64,000 nucleotides of DNA, taken from Sipunculus nudus. Its lineage: Eukaryota; Annelida; Sipuncula; Golfingiida; Sipunculidae. Where the stretch lies: NCBI GenBank assembly GCA_026874595.1, contig CM049313.1, forward strand, positions 67,944,659 to 68,008,658. Direction: 5' to 3'. The notes under the pieces were generated by a model, which saw only the letters and a program-made list of their open reading frames with translations, was not told where the DNA came from and ran no database searches. Positions 49,371 through 60,142 of this stretch are shown one piece after another. A program made the translations under genes and the position numbers. Position 1 is the first letter of the stretch, and every line of letters begins with the position of its first letter.

Positions 49371-50347
49371 CCTTCATAGGTGTATACCTCTAAATCCACT
49401 ACTGCATGTATTGAGTAAAACTGATAGTGATAAATGCTCTCTGTATTAAAAGGAGAAAGAGACACTTGTCAACTTATTTTATAAATGTGAAAGGGTACAG
49501 GCATTAAGATCTGAACTGAATAACTGGTTATCACATAAGCAAATATTAAATACTAGTAAGCATTTGAATGTAAATTCAGTCATGTTCAACAATACAAATG
49601 ATTGGTTATTGGATATACTTATTATCTTGTTTAAGAGGTATATCAATGTATGTAAGTGTACAGAAGAAAAGTTGAATTTTTCATGTTTAAAAAACTTTAT
49701 TGAACAGTTTTATAAATAAAGAGAAACATCGCGAACAGAAAGGTAAATTTTATTTACACAAACAGAAGTGGAAGCAGACGTGTGATATTTTTGAGGAATA
49801 ATTATCTCTCCTCTTCACAGTGCTGCCCTTCTCTAGCTCTATATTAATTTTTATTTTTCCTTCTCTCTCTGTTCCTCTCTCCGCTAAAATATTGTTATTA
49901 AATACTTAATTGCACATGTGGAAGTGAACAAACAATGAATCTAATTCAAATTTCTAATATAAACTAAATAGTACTAACATCATTTCCATATATTCATGTA
50001 CTGTGTATTTGTGTTATGTTCTTTTGATGTGACCTATTTTCCGTGTACCTGAATGATGTAACATGTCCATGCATGTGTTTGTAATGTAATAGTTGTCATT
50101 AGTGTAGGGATGCATGGTTGTATTGAAGATTGCGTTTTATGAATTTGCACTCGTATTCGATTCGCATTGACACGCGCCGTCGGCAGTGTCCGCGCCGAGT
50201 TCGCGCAGGGTTCACGCGAGTGGCACGCACTTGATATGAAAATTGATTCGTGCCACGCACACTTCAGGAACACTTTAACCATTGGCATGACGATTGCGTA
50301 CGTGGCAATGCAGGAACAAAAATTGTGCTAATGTCAGGGTAGCATAA

Positions 50348-52057
50348 TAGGGGTGGGTATTAATACTAACTTCTTGAGTTAACCCCCTCAAAAAATGTAC
50401 CTGGTGCAAATATGTTGGAATTTTTTTTTTTTAATTTTTTAAAATACTGTAACCCCCCTGTTCATGGCGTCTGAAAGTTGTGAAGTCGGGAAAAACGTGA
50501 AAATGAACATAAAGCCAACTCCTATAAGAACACAAGGCTTATAAGGGGTGTTAAGTTTATTAATATACCAATACTGTTGTTCCATTGTTTGTGTATGGAC
50601 TTTGTCAGGTTACCCAGAGTCCAAAACGATTAAATATTTTTTTTCTCTTTTTTTTTTTGGGGGGGGGGGGGGGATATTTTACCTGTTTTTCCTTCTTTTG
50701 CCATGTTTGTGCTAGATCTCGCATATGGCTGATTTCCAAAAACTGACCGTTGGTCATAATATTTGTCTGAGGTGACAGAGTTGCACATGATATTTACTTT
50801 AGACCTTGACCTGATTTCCATGGTAATAGACTCCATATTTGATACCCAATTATCGCTCAGTTGGGAGCGTCAAGGGAGATTTCAGTGATCGCTTTCGAGT
50901 GTTTGCCAAACTCTAGTTTTTCTTTATTTACGGACATGTAAACCCCAATACTTAAAATATTTTGGAAAGATATGCTTTTATCTAACTAACATAACTTTGT
51001 TATACCAGTTATTTCTCCATATTTGCTTTTTTAAAAAGAAAAATGTATATTTTGGATATATTTTGGCAAAACATAATGAAAAATCAATTAATGCAAGTAA
51101 TGATATACAGTTATTATCGAGATTTAAATTCAATACTTGAAAATTCGTATTAAATAAAAGCATTTTGATAAATAAAAATACCAGAATACCATTCTATCAA
51201 CAACAAAAATCTGTTAGAATCTTTGATTCAGACTAACCTTCATGTACATACTTCTAAAAAATTGTGTTCCACTAATATTAAACTATTTTTGCTCTTGGGA
51301 TATGGATATGTTATAATTGTTGTTGAATATTCAGAAAAGCTTGATACATTTATGATGGTATGAATGAAAGGAAAATTTTCAGTCACTCACACACGCAAAA
51401 GTTCAATCTTATAACTACGGTATAAATTATTTGGAGACTTCTAAAGAAGGAGTAAAAACATAAAAATACATGACTCCAGGTTAATTGTTAAAAAAGTTGT
51501 AGCCATTTATGTGTTTGTTTTTGCCAAAGTTTTCATCTCACTCACAAAATAAAAGCACATGATGTACGTTTAACTGAAACATCTTTTTCAATAAATGCTT
51601 TATATTATTGCTAAAGTTAGGAAACTCACTCACAAATTGACAATTAAACTTTCATTTAAAATGTTTAAAAGATACTAAATGTATAGATGATTCCAACTAA
51701 TCTAGCACCAACTCCAAAACCATCCAAGATTAACATATGCAACAACAAAAAAATTAAAAAAAATCTATGCAATAATTATGGAGAAATCATGTGAATTTTA
51801 CTTGAAATAGACCATGAAAAAGGAAATTTCAAACGGTTTTAAAGCCCAATTTATAAAAGAGTTAAAGAATCAATGAAAAAGACTGAAATAATGTATTTTT
51901 TTATATTTAATGCAAACTTCAGAGGGGGTGCGAAGGGGGGTTACACTTGAAAGAAAATTTGAAAAAAAAATAATTTCCAAGGTTTTATATGAAGGTACAT
52001 AAATTCTGGGTGTTAGAGTATCGGATTTCTAAAATTTGTAAAATAATACCCACCCTA
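50348..52057 (+). mobile_element. 1.7-kb element with long degenerate terminal inverted repeats
   Basis: The outer ends are TAGGGGTGGGTATTA (50348) and TAATACCCACCCTA (ending 52057). Homology continues inward for about 110 bp: a TGTACCT word, a T-rich run, and GTAACCCCCCT on the left correspond to AAGGTACATAAATT, an A-rich run, and GGGGGGTTACACT on the right. The interior is AT-rich with no open frame above about 70 codons and contains a poly-G run at 50659. No transposase is visible, so it is non-autonomous. Confidence 0.65.
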
Positions 52058-52651
52058 AGCATAACTAAATTGTCTTGGATCTGTCAAAGATAATCAGCTT
52101 TTGGAAAGGTAAGATTTTATATTTTCAGGCATGTTTACATGTAAGTCTAGGCTGTTATTGCATGTAATGATGCAGCTAAAATAACCTGCAAAAGTAAGAC
52201 TGCAGCTAAATAGACTGGACTGCAGTTCTTCTATAATTTTATCTTTTTATAATTTCATATGACAGAGCAGTTCCTCAGTTCTTGGCTATTTTAATATCCT
52301 GATATGATTTTTTAATCAGACTAGCTTAAACATGAGATAATGATTGCTGGCACATCTTGTATTTTTTAGGTATTTTGCACAGCTTACCTGCATTTTTAGG
52401 AAAGTCCCTCAACTTCTGGAACTTTGATGAACTAAACGGCATATAAATTATTATCGCTGCACTACAAAATTTCTGTTCATAGAGTTTTTGGAAAAATCAA
52501 TGAAATAAACTTTTATAATGACCAAGCGTTGTATATTCTGCAAGTTCCATGCTGAAAATAAAAATAATTTTACCATAAACCAGTAGTATATATTTAGTCA
52601 TGACTAGTGCCATAATCACTGGTTGTGAATCATCCCAAGTTTACACAAAAT

Positions 52652-52806
52652 ACATTCTTTACACAGCGCTTTATCTATATGCCTACTACCTATATCGTAA
52701 GCGCTCCTACACCAAAGGGGAGCACTGTATTTTGGTCCAATCAGATGAGACCCTGTGCCGGAAGACAAAGCGGTTTACCAGCCAAGCGAGGAATACACTG
52801 AGCCAA
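52652..52806 (-). repeat. Dispersed repeat, second copy
   Basis: Plus-strand text runs TTTACACAGCGCTTTA, CTACCTATATCGTAAGCGC, GGGGAGCACTGTATTT, CAATCAGATGAGACC and ends CTGAGCCAAT. This is the reverse complement of 49160-49353. It is cut at its right edge by the MITE at 52807. Confidence 0.7.
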
Positions 52807-53163
52807 TAGCCCCATTTACACACGTTTTTCTGGAGCGCTTTACATCGTTTAGTCCCCCAAACGCGCCCAAACGCAGAAGCTATCTTTAAAGCGCGCGTCA
52901 GCGAGACTCGGCTGTCATGTGACTAGGATTTACCCATGCGCGCAAGGAGGAATCCAGTCTAGACCGCGCCAGATTGCAGTATTTATCTGCGTGTAAACTC
53001 AATGCAGATTCTTGGCCGGGCCAAGCGCAATGCGGCCAGGGTAGCGCGCTCTACATGGTCACTTGTTCCGGCACAGTGTGAACGCAAATTAAAATATAGC
53101 CCGCTCCCGATTTTTCTTGACCGGTCTAGCGCGCGCCACATTTTTCTAGTGTAACTAGGGCTA
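52807..53163 (+). mobile_element. GC-rich MITE, 357 bp
   Basis: The ends TAGCCCCATTTACAC and GTGTAACTAGGGCTA are inverted repeats (13 of 15). The interior is strongly CpG-rich and full of GCGC words (AGCGCGCTCTAC, GGTCTAGCGCGCGCC), in contrast to its AT-rich surroundings. A TA dinucleotide at both ends may be the target. It abuts the repeat ending at 52806. Confidence 0.7.
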
Positions 53164-54224
53164 ATAAGAGCAGTACCTTCTCAATAATATTATGCTTTAT
53201 CTTTCGAAGTAACCATGACAATGAAGGTAATTAAGAAATCCGGGTGTCCTTGCTTTTTTTATTTTATCTTTAGCATAAAGTTTAAATAAAAATTACATTG
53301 AAATATAAATGTTACAAATGTATCGTGGACACAATGGTATTGTGATATAGGGATTGCAGTCATACAAGAACGTCTGTACACGGGGATCCTAACTTAGCGA
53401 TATTATTTAGGACACAGAGTGCAGGGACTCTAATCTGGCTTAATAACAGAAAGTCGGATTATATTAGCAGACAGCCATTCCTATCCCTGCGCAATTATAA
53501 CCCAGTATTGCCAGGTCGGAAAGTACCAAAGCTTTCTACAAATTTAGTGAATGGTATTAGAAGGCATCAGTGCTTTCCATTAGTCTCCTGATAACCAGTA
53601 CAGGGAATGACAATGACACTCTTCAGCTGCTCATTAAGGGATCTCTATGGACTTCATATGTGGTAGAAATATGACAGCAATATTAACTGTCTGGACTTCC
53701 TCTGCGACCAATCAGCGAAAGAATTCGCATTTACCGGGCCAACAGACGGGACTCTCAGCTATTGCCAGTGTATCTATTAGTACAGGCATTTTACCCGATA
53801 TAAGTGGTCAACCTCACACAAATTGCAACAAAAGCAAAAACAACTGATTTTGATTCCTTAGTATGGCCTTAATGTCAGAAAAAAAGTCCTAAGCAATTGT
53901 GTGGGGGGAAAGTTTGAAAATCATCAAATTTGACAAGGTAGAAAATACCTTTTATTTCACCATACATCAGCGTTCAAACAGTGTTGTATGAAAAATCTCT
54001 TGGTTATCGTCTTATAATCTCTTGCTTATTCTTGTTCAAGTAGTTTTGAAAGAAAGTGTATTTCATGAACTATGAGACACTATGATACAGATATAAAAAA
54101 AATCAGCAATCTGTGAATTAAAGGGACATCATGACATATCTGAAAATGACAACAATAACCAAAGATCTCCGGAAAACCTTATCATTGTCCAAAGTGTTGA
54201 CATACATTAAAATTTTTAGTTCAG
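53164..54224. other. No gene recognised
   Basis: Contains TTAAAGGGACATCATGACAT at about 54118, a possible single end of a TTAA-type element. Confidence 0.35.
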
Positions 54225-54330
54225 CCGCTTATAAGTCATTTGAGCTATAGTTATGATCCATTGTCTGTCATCCGTCCGTCCGTCTGTCTAGCCGTTTGAC
54301 TGACACGTTTTGGAACGATATTGAAATCCA
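54225..54330 (-). repeat. Terminal fragment of the hairpin-ended tandem repeat family
   Basis: On the minus strand: a GGACGGACGGATGACAGACA run, then TATAGCTCAAATGACT, a short loop, AGCGGCTGAACTA and an A/T-rich tail. The order equals the right end of the array at 27002-30080 (GGACGG run, TAGCTCA hairpin, poly-A). Only the end of the element was found here, which shows that the array end is a dispersed sequence. Confidence 0.6.
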
Positions 54331-54915
54331 AAATATGACATACAATTAGATGCCCAAAAGTTCTCTTACTTCTCCTACCAAGCCCAAAATTGGGCTAATG
54401 CGACTTCGGTCCTTCGAGAAATTAAGGTGAAACCTGTTGTTACACTTCATGACTGCCTTAAATCAAAACCCCTCGTCTGTGTTTGTTCATATTTATAAAC
54501 ATTTATAAATTTCCGCTATATATTTCCTATGAACGGGCCAAAAATTAGGTCAATATTACATAATTTTCAAAAATTATGGACCAAAGCATTAATTAGATAC
54601 CTTATCAAAATAAAAGAAATATATTTTTTGTCTAAACATGGTAACTGCTATAGTTGGAGATTTTTTGTCAAGTTTACAACTATTTAATCAAGATTTAATT
54701 GTATGAAAGAAATAAGATCAACTTTTTGTAAATTCTTAAAATTATTAGCATGAGTGTAAAATCAGTAACTTAAATTTTGCCCAGCTTTGACCATGGCACA
54801 TTTTAAGCACTGCTGATTTGATTTTCACTGCACATACACATAAGGATTTAATCGGTTAAAATATGAAATTTTAAATCAAAGCTTACAAACAAGGAGAGGA
54901 AAAATTTGACTTGGG

Positions 54916-54977
54916 GGGGGGGGGGGGGGGCTCTATTGTATTCACTTGCATTGTCAAGACTCCTCCCCCCCCCCCCA
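54916..54977. repeat. Poly-G tract followed by poly-C tract
   Basis: A run of about 17 G at 54916 is followed some 33 bases later by a run of about 13 C. The two could pair in a hairpin, and the G run could stack as a quadruplex. Other long C or G runs lie at about 19881-19897, 40692-40709, 44919-44937 and 50659-50673. Confidence 0.85.
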
Positions 54978-55682
54978 GCTGTCGAAGGTGCACAGTTATT
55001 CTCAAATCACTCCCCATTCCCCCACAGCAATATACATAAAGTGTAAGGGAATAATTGTTATTTTTTTAACTGTATTTCCAAAACTGAAACGCTGTATTAT
55101 CTCCAATGTAATCTACAAGATGCCATGCTGTGGCACTATAAAGAAACTTAATTCCTTCTGAATAATTTTAATCAAGTTATAATATTATATTAATAATATT
55201 AGCGATAAATGATGATGATATTTTGAATTTCGAATTGACTTACACATGTATATCCAGATATATATGACATTTCAAATTTATGAAAATTATAAACTTAAAA
55301 AAAATGATAAAATAAAAAGTGTGGATCTAATGCAAACTTTTGTTCATCAATTTCCTGCCTAAGAAGAATGGGAAATAATGTGATCAGATTTGTTCGTCTA
55401 CCTGTATGTCTCTCGATTTATAAATATTCAGTAATTATGCATGCATCTACTGTTTTTCCTGTACGAACCTTTGAATTAAATTTCATATCCCATATGTAAA
55501 TGCAGAGATGTTGAAACTCCCACTATTCAGCGTCTCAAAATCCCTCCCCCACCATAAAGTCCTTGCACCTGTGGACTGGGGACGTTAATTATAAGGCAAC
55601 TGTATAAAATGGTATGAACAAAAAAGATTCAGATTTAATTTAACAAAAGTTCCAACTGCTGAGCTGTCAACAACTTATCAAC

Positions 55683-55800
55683 ATGTCAACCACAGATCAT
55701 GGAAATAGTATAGATTTCATGTTTACAAATTGCTCACATGATCCAGTTTCACCATTAGAAAACACATGGTCAGATCACAAAGTATTATTTGCAACAATTT
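55683..55800 (+). pseudogene. Fragment of a transposon AP-type endonuclease domain
   Basis: The peptide MSTTDHGNSIDFMFTN is followed about 12 residues later by TWSDHKVLFATI. The T-T-D-x-G-x-x-I-D-x-x-F/Y-T-N and W-S-D-H-K pair is typical of the C-terminal end of AP-like endonucleases carried by non-LTR retrotransposons and by Helentron-type elements (the SDH is catalytic). Only about 40 codons are recognisable and the rest of the domain is absent. Confidence 0.6.
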
Positions 55801-56870
55801 TCTTACTTATCAGTTCAAATCAATCATATCAACCAATATCTAGCTTATACTACCTTTTCTGCTCAGACGTTATCTTTATTAGTTTATATTTTAGATATGT
55901 TTTAATCACCGTATCAACAAAATCATGTAGATATGTATTGATCACATGTTAAATCAGACGTCATCTTGTCCATACTTATCACAAAGTGTCTGCTGTCAGT
56001 TACGCACAGGGTTTTCAGCAGTCAACTCAGATAAAAAATCCCTGACTTTTAAACTTAAACTTTATTTATTTAATATAGCGCCTACTTTTATACATATATT
56101 TATTCAGTGGCACTTTACAAAAGAACTAAATTATATAATGACACAAGAGTTAAATTTAATAAAATTCTAAGTCGAAAAAAAGTACGTTTTCAACTTTCTT
56201 TTAAAGTCGTCAATATTTTCGCTGCAATTAACATTATTAAAAAAGTTCAATCTAAAGAGATCGTCCAAATGTTGAAAATACCCGATCAGCAAACGTTTTG
56301 TTAGATTAATCCCGGACTTTCAGCTGGTTTTCTTGCAAAAAAACTAAGCCACAAAATTCAATTTCTTCTCAAAAACGTCATTTTACTGCAAACCGATTTT
56401 TTTTAAATTGTAACTGAAAAGCAAAGCAAAATGAAACTAGAAATTTGGCATTGACAATTCAAACTCATTATCAATAATATTCAAAGATCCATGCACTCCG
56501 TTATCAAGCATATATCATGTGTATAAATTTATCCCACAAAAACAACAAATGACTTCAGTGGATCAAAGTAAATACACTCTGTTTTGCATTTGTACCTTGT
56601 TACCTGTGCAGAGTCATGTCCTGGTGTAAAATGTTTTCTATATATTCTGTATATGTGTTCTATATATTAGTTATGTATTACCGTTAAGAAACAGGTGGCC
56701 TTTCATTAATGGTTGGTGCTACATGTATACATTTTGTATATCAATGCTATGCATTGTCAACTTACATGTGTTTACAATAATCTAAAAGAAATAAGATTTT
56801 ACCTACAGACACAACAAAACTTTAATTAAAAGGAAAATAAAAATATAGTATGAAATAATTGAATGCTGGC

Positions 56871-57056
56871 TCATGACATGAAAAAAAAGCATTCCATCCT
56901 GATAATCAACCCAGTCGCCATAGCCAGGGTACACGCTATGTGATTATTTTTGCACGTGCATCTGATGGTGCTGCAGTTACTCTGACAGTTGCATCTAATA
57001 AAATGTTGGAGCGTTTCAAAATCAGGCGACTCGTCATTTGACATAAACCAGACCAA
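56871..57056 (-). pseudogene. Cys-rich (CXC/tesmin-like) fragment
   Basis: A minus-strand frame contains FIRCNCQSNCSTIRCTC followed by KNNHIACT, a spacing of C-x-C-x3-C-x4-C-x-C-x6-C. This resembles the first half of CXC (tesmin/TSO1-like) repeats found in many uncharacterised, probably transposon-linked invertebrate proteins. The second half of the motif (more Cys) is missing or frameshifted after ACTLA. It is likely a relic. Zinc binding would be the expected property of an intact copy. Confidence 0.4.
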
Positions 57057-57620
57057 TCTTGACTTTTAGTATACTTTCTAAAAACCCCTACCATGTGCAA
57101 GAACAATTCCGTTTTAACCCAGCATATCGGTCAAGCCCTCTGCATGTTTGTTGAATATTTAATTACTACAATATCATTGCAACAGGATTGGTGAGCGCTG
57201 TTCATTACCAAATTAGGGTTACCTGCTCAACATAAATGCCAACTGAGTCGTGCTACAACTACCACCGCGACCGCACCCCATGCTTTAGACCGTTTCCACA
57301 TCGACCCCCACATATGAGATTTGAGAATTTTTAAATTAACAAATAAAGACCAGAATTGGATTCTGCGACCCCAAAAAAAACCCCGGAAAATGTCATATTA
57401 CATATAGTTATACCCTTTTGATTAATTAAATTTGATGGATTCTAGGCCTTCTGGCGGCCATTTTGGATATTCCCAAATTTTACTACTTTCCCCCAGGAGA
57501 ATATCTTAGGACTTTTTATATGTTCAAAAGGATACCTTCTGGGATACAAAACAAATAGGATAGCTTTTGTTGCAATTTGTGTGAGGTCATATTACAAAAT
57601 GAATGTACTATTAAGGTAGT

Positions 57621-58203
57621 ATCTCACTGGGGTACGACAGCTTGCGACTAGTTGAAGACACGACAATTGCGAGAAAATACGGGAATTAATTTTGCGACAA
57701 TTTTCACTTGCAATCACACTGAATCGTATTTACGACATGTTTGCGAACATCGTACGAGTGTTTGGCCCACATTTCGGCTGGAGTTCGTTTACCCGTCGTG
57801 CGATGTTCACAAGACATTCGCACGACATTTGCGAAAGATTCGCACCACAATTTGCGTCCAGAATGACAGATTCTCATTTTTATCTCCAAATATTCGCAAT
57901 GTAGTTGCATAGGTCGCAAACCCCTCTCAAAGTTGTCTCGTAGTTCTCGCAAATTATGACTCGCAGAAACTGACTTGAAAATATTTAGAGACATGTTTGA
58001 GACGGGTTTGAGACACAAGCGAAGCCTCATCGACTTTTTTGCGAGGAATTTTGTTTTGCGAATTCTTTGAACATGTTTAAAATTTGTTTAAAAAGTCAGC
58101 GACACTTTGCGAATCACGCGAGGAAATCGATAACCGCCACGAATGTTCTAAGACACTTTTAAGACTCGCAATTAGTCGTAAAGCTGTCGCAGCCCAGTGA
58201 GAT
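57621..58203 (+). mobile_element. CpG-rich MITE, 583 bp
   Basis: Inverted termini of about 34 bp: ATCTCACTGGGGTACGACAG, then CTTGCGACTAGTTG, is mirrored by ATCTCACTGGGCTGCGACAG, then CTTTACGACTAATTG, on the reverse strand. The interior is dense in TTGCGA/TCGC words. Overlapping open frames on both strands (57652-57912, 57692-57904, 57704-58030) follow from the scarcity of stop codons in this composition and show no protein motif. Confidence 0.8.
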
Positions 58204-58476
58204 CCGCCCCCAGCTTACGCTAATCAGCTGAGTGAAACTGGCTGAGCAATTGCGCAATCCAAACAAAATATGACTTGGATTTTTTTTTATATAAATCCCT
58301 TCCACAATACTCCGATGTTACTTTACCCGGTAATCTATACCTGTTTCACTATTAGTCCGTACAAGTGGGTATGACCTACAGATATCCTATTGCAATATAT
58401 TGCGTTTTGTGGTAGCGTAACACAATACGTATTGTCATATTTTCATTGTCTTAAATTTATAGGAAATGAATGTGTA

Positions 58477-58479
<3 letters not shown>

Positions 58480-58522
<43 letters not shown>
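58480..58522. repeat. (TA)n microsatellite inside hAT-like copy 3
   Basis: About 20 TA units at a place where the other two copies have only short imperfect AT runs. Confidence 0.95.
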
Positions 58523-58527
<5 letters not shown>

Positions 58528-59039
58528 TATTTATCATTCTTTATATACCACGTAATATATAATGTGACAATTAAAGTTTATGCATATCAGTTTATTTAAA
58601 TTACGAATTATGACAATATTACTTACTTAATGTCCTTAGTAAAGTACTTAGTAAAGTAGTGGACATTTTCGAAGAAACCCTAAAAATCAAAGTTTTTTTT
58701 AGGCTTTACATGTGTATATAACTTAGCAAATAGATATTTATGGACTGAGTTTAAGCGCAGAGCAGTATTATATAACAGGTGATGTGTACAACCATAGCCA
58801 TGTTCCACAACGCTGGGCTACCGTTCTTACACAAAACTTGACAATTGATCTTAATGCAGTTATTAGAGAATTTGGGTGAGGAATGTTAATGAAAGGGAAC
58901 GCGCGACTACGTTTATCCGCCATATCACAGAGGCATGGGTAAAGTAAGGCAGGGAATGTTCCTGACATGACATTAATCCAAATTGTTGGCATCAGCCAAT
59001 TTAACTCTTCATATATGTGCAGTTCTCAACACAAAAGAG

Positions 59040-60142
59040 ATACAGATCGGTACACCATACTAGATTTCAGGCCGAGACACCGATCCACTACTGAAAAAAA
59101 GTCCATCAGTGTATTCTATACAAAAAAGAACTGCAGGTGGCGCCACCTGTCTGGTCTACAACAAAGCTATCCACGACAGCTAAATAAGCCACAATTCCAG
59201 GCTGAAGCATCTATCAACACTTTAGATATGAACGATGTTTACCCAAAGCAAACAGACGGATGGACGCCATACAAAAAAAATCTTGAATAAAAGATGGAGG
59301 TATCCATCTATGGACATGCATTATTCCAGGGCAATAGGGTAAATCGCTCCTGAGAAAAGGACATTAATGTTTTCTAAGAAAACGGAGATGTAGGTAGCGC
59401 CTCCTGTCTGATTTATAAAAAAACTCTCCAAGATGGAAGGGCATGCCATATTTCAGTCAGACCAATACAGTGAACCACTCTTGAGATGTGTGCAATTTTC
59501 ACACCAAAACAAACACACGGATGGACGCCACGCCAAAACGATTGCAGATGGCGTCACCAGCATAAAGTAAAAGATGGATGTATCCAAGTATCCATGTATA
59601 CAATTTGAGGCCAACAAGGCAAATCACTCCTGATAAAAGGGCATAAATTCATTCTATGAAAACGGGAAGGTCGGTTGTGCCACCTGTCTGGTTTACATGA
59701 AAACTCTCCAGGATTGTTGCACATGCCAAATTGCAGACCCATTAATTATACCACTCTTCCGATATGAGCAATTTTCTCCTAAGTCAAACGAAAACGATAA
59801 CAGATTATAGCGCTTTCAGTCTTGAATATAAAATGGAGAGAACCAAGATCTATGGATATGCAAAATTTCAGTTCAATACTTTAAACAACTCCTGAGATAT
59901 GGGCCTTTATATTAAAAAAACCACCCAGATTCATACTGCACAGTAAGGACTGCAGGTGGCGCCACGAGTCATTGTAAGGCACAACTAAATAGGTGAGCGA
60001 ATAACTTTGACGGGTTTTTGAGAGATCGGTCCAAAGGTCCCAGAGGAGTTCTCCGGAGACGAAAACCACGGCAAAGACAGCGGCAGCGGAACCTGGTTAA
60101 AACATAGTATCCGCAAAATTTTGTTTTGGCGAAAGCAATTAC
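59040..60142. repeat. Tandem-array element inserted in a hAT-like repeat
   Basis: The palindrome is exact at 59136 and degenerate at 59393, 59549, 59674 and 59954. Units share GGTTTACATGAAAACTCTCC-like and CACTCCTGAGATATG-like stretches with the 38-kb array. The tail (CAGAGGAGTTCTCCGGAGAC, then GTATCCGC and a decayed partner) matches the 35-kb element, so the arrays share an origin. It lies inside the hAT-like element at 58381-60515. The left boundary is uncertain, and 58870-59040 is unexplained. Confidence 0.7.

Larger units (their letters stand above)
46630..49800 (+). pseudogene. Decayed L1-type LINE reverse transcriptase, interrupted
   Basis: Frames patched across shifts read: RLKKVLPSNIH, QAGLIKNRYIGENI and KISDLIYHTRK (46740-46850), NVGPYFRKWVNILHTNIQ and GWASKFF (46945-47040), GVRQRCPL (about 47057), a one-base deletion near 47090, IATEILADKIRTI, and the catalytic YADDT (47184). 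After an insertion the C-terminal region resumes: SDKCSLY, KEKETLVNLFYKCERVQAL, ELNNWL, LIILFKRYINVCK (49420-49720). The order matches the palm, thumb and Cys-rich C-terminal region of L1/Tx1-type LINEs. Many stops and frameshifts make it non-functional. No 5' endonuclease is visible. About 730 bp at 48640-49370 is foreign. Confidence 0.85.
54331..57620. other. No intact gene; two domain relics
   Basis: Only the endonuclease fragment (55683) and the Cys-rich fragment (56871) are recognisable between the repeat end at 54225 and the MITE at 57621. Confidence 0.4.

Noticed and set aside
57652-58030. Overlapping plus and minus frames of 70-108 codons
   Set aside because: They lie within a CpG-rich MITE whose composition removes stop codons. 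Nothing protein-like is conserved.
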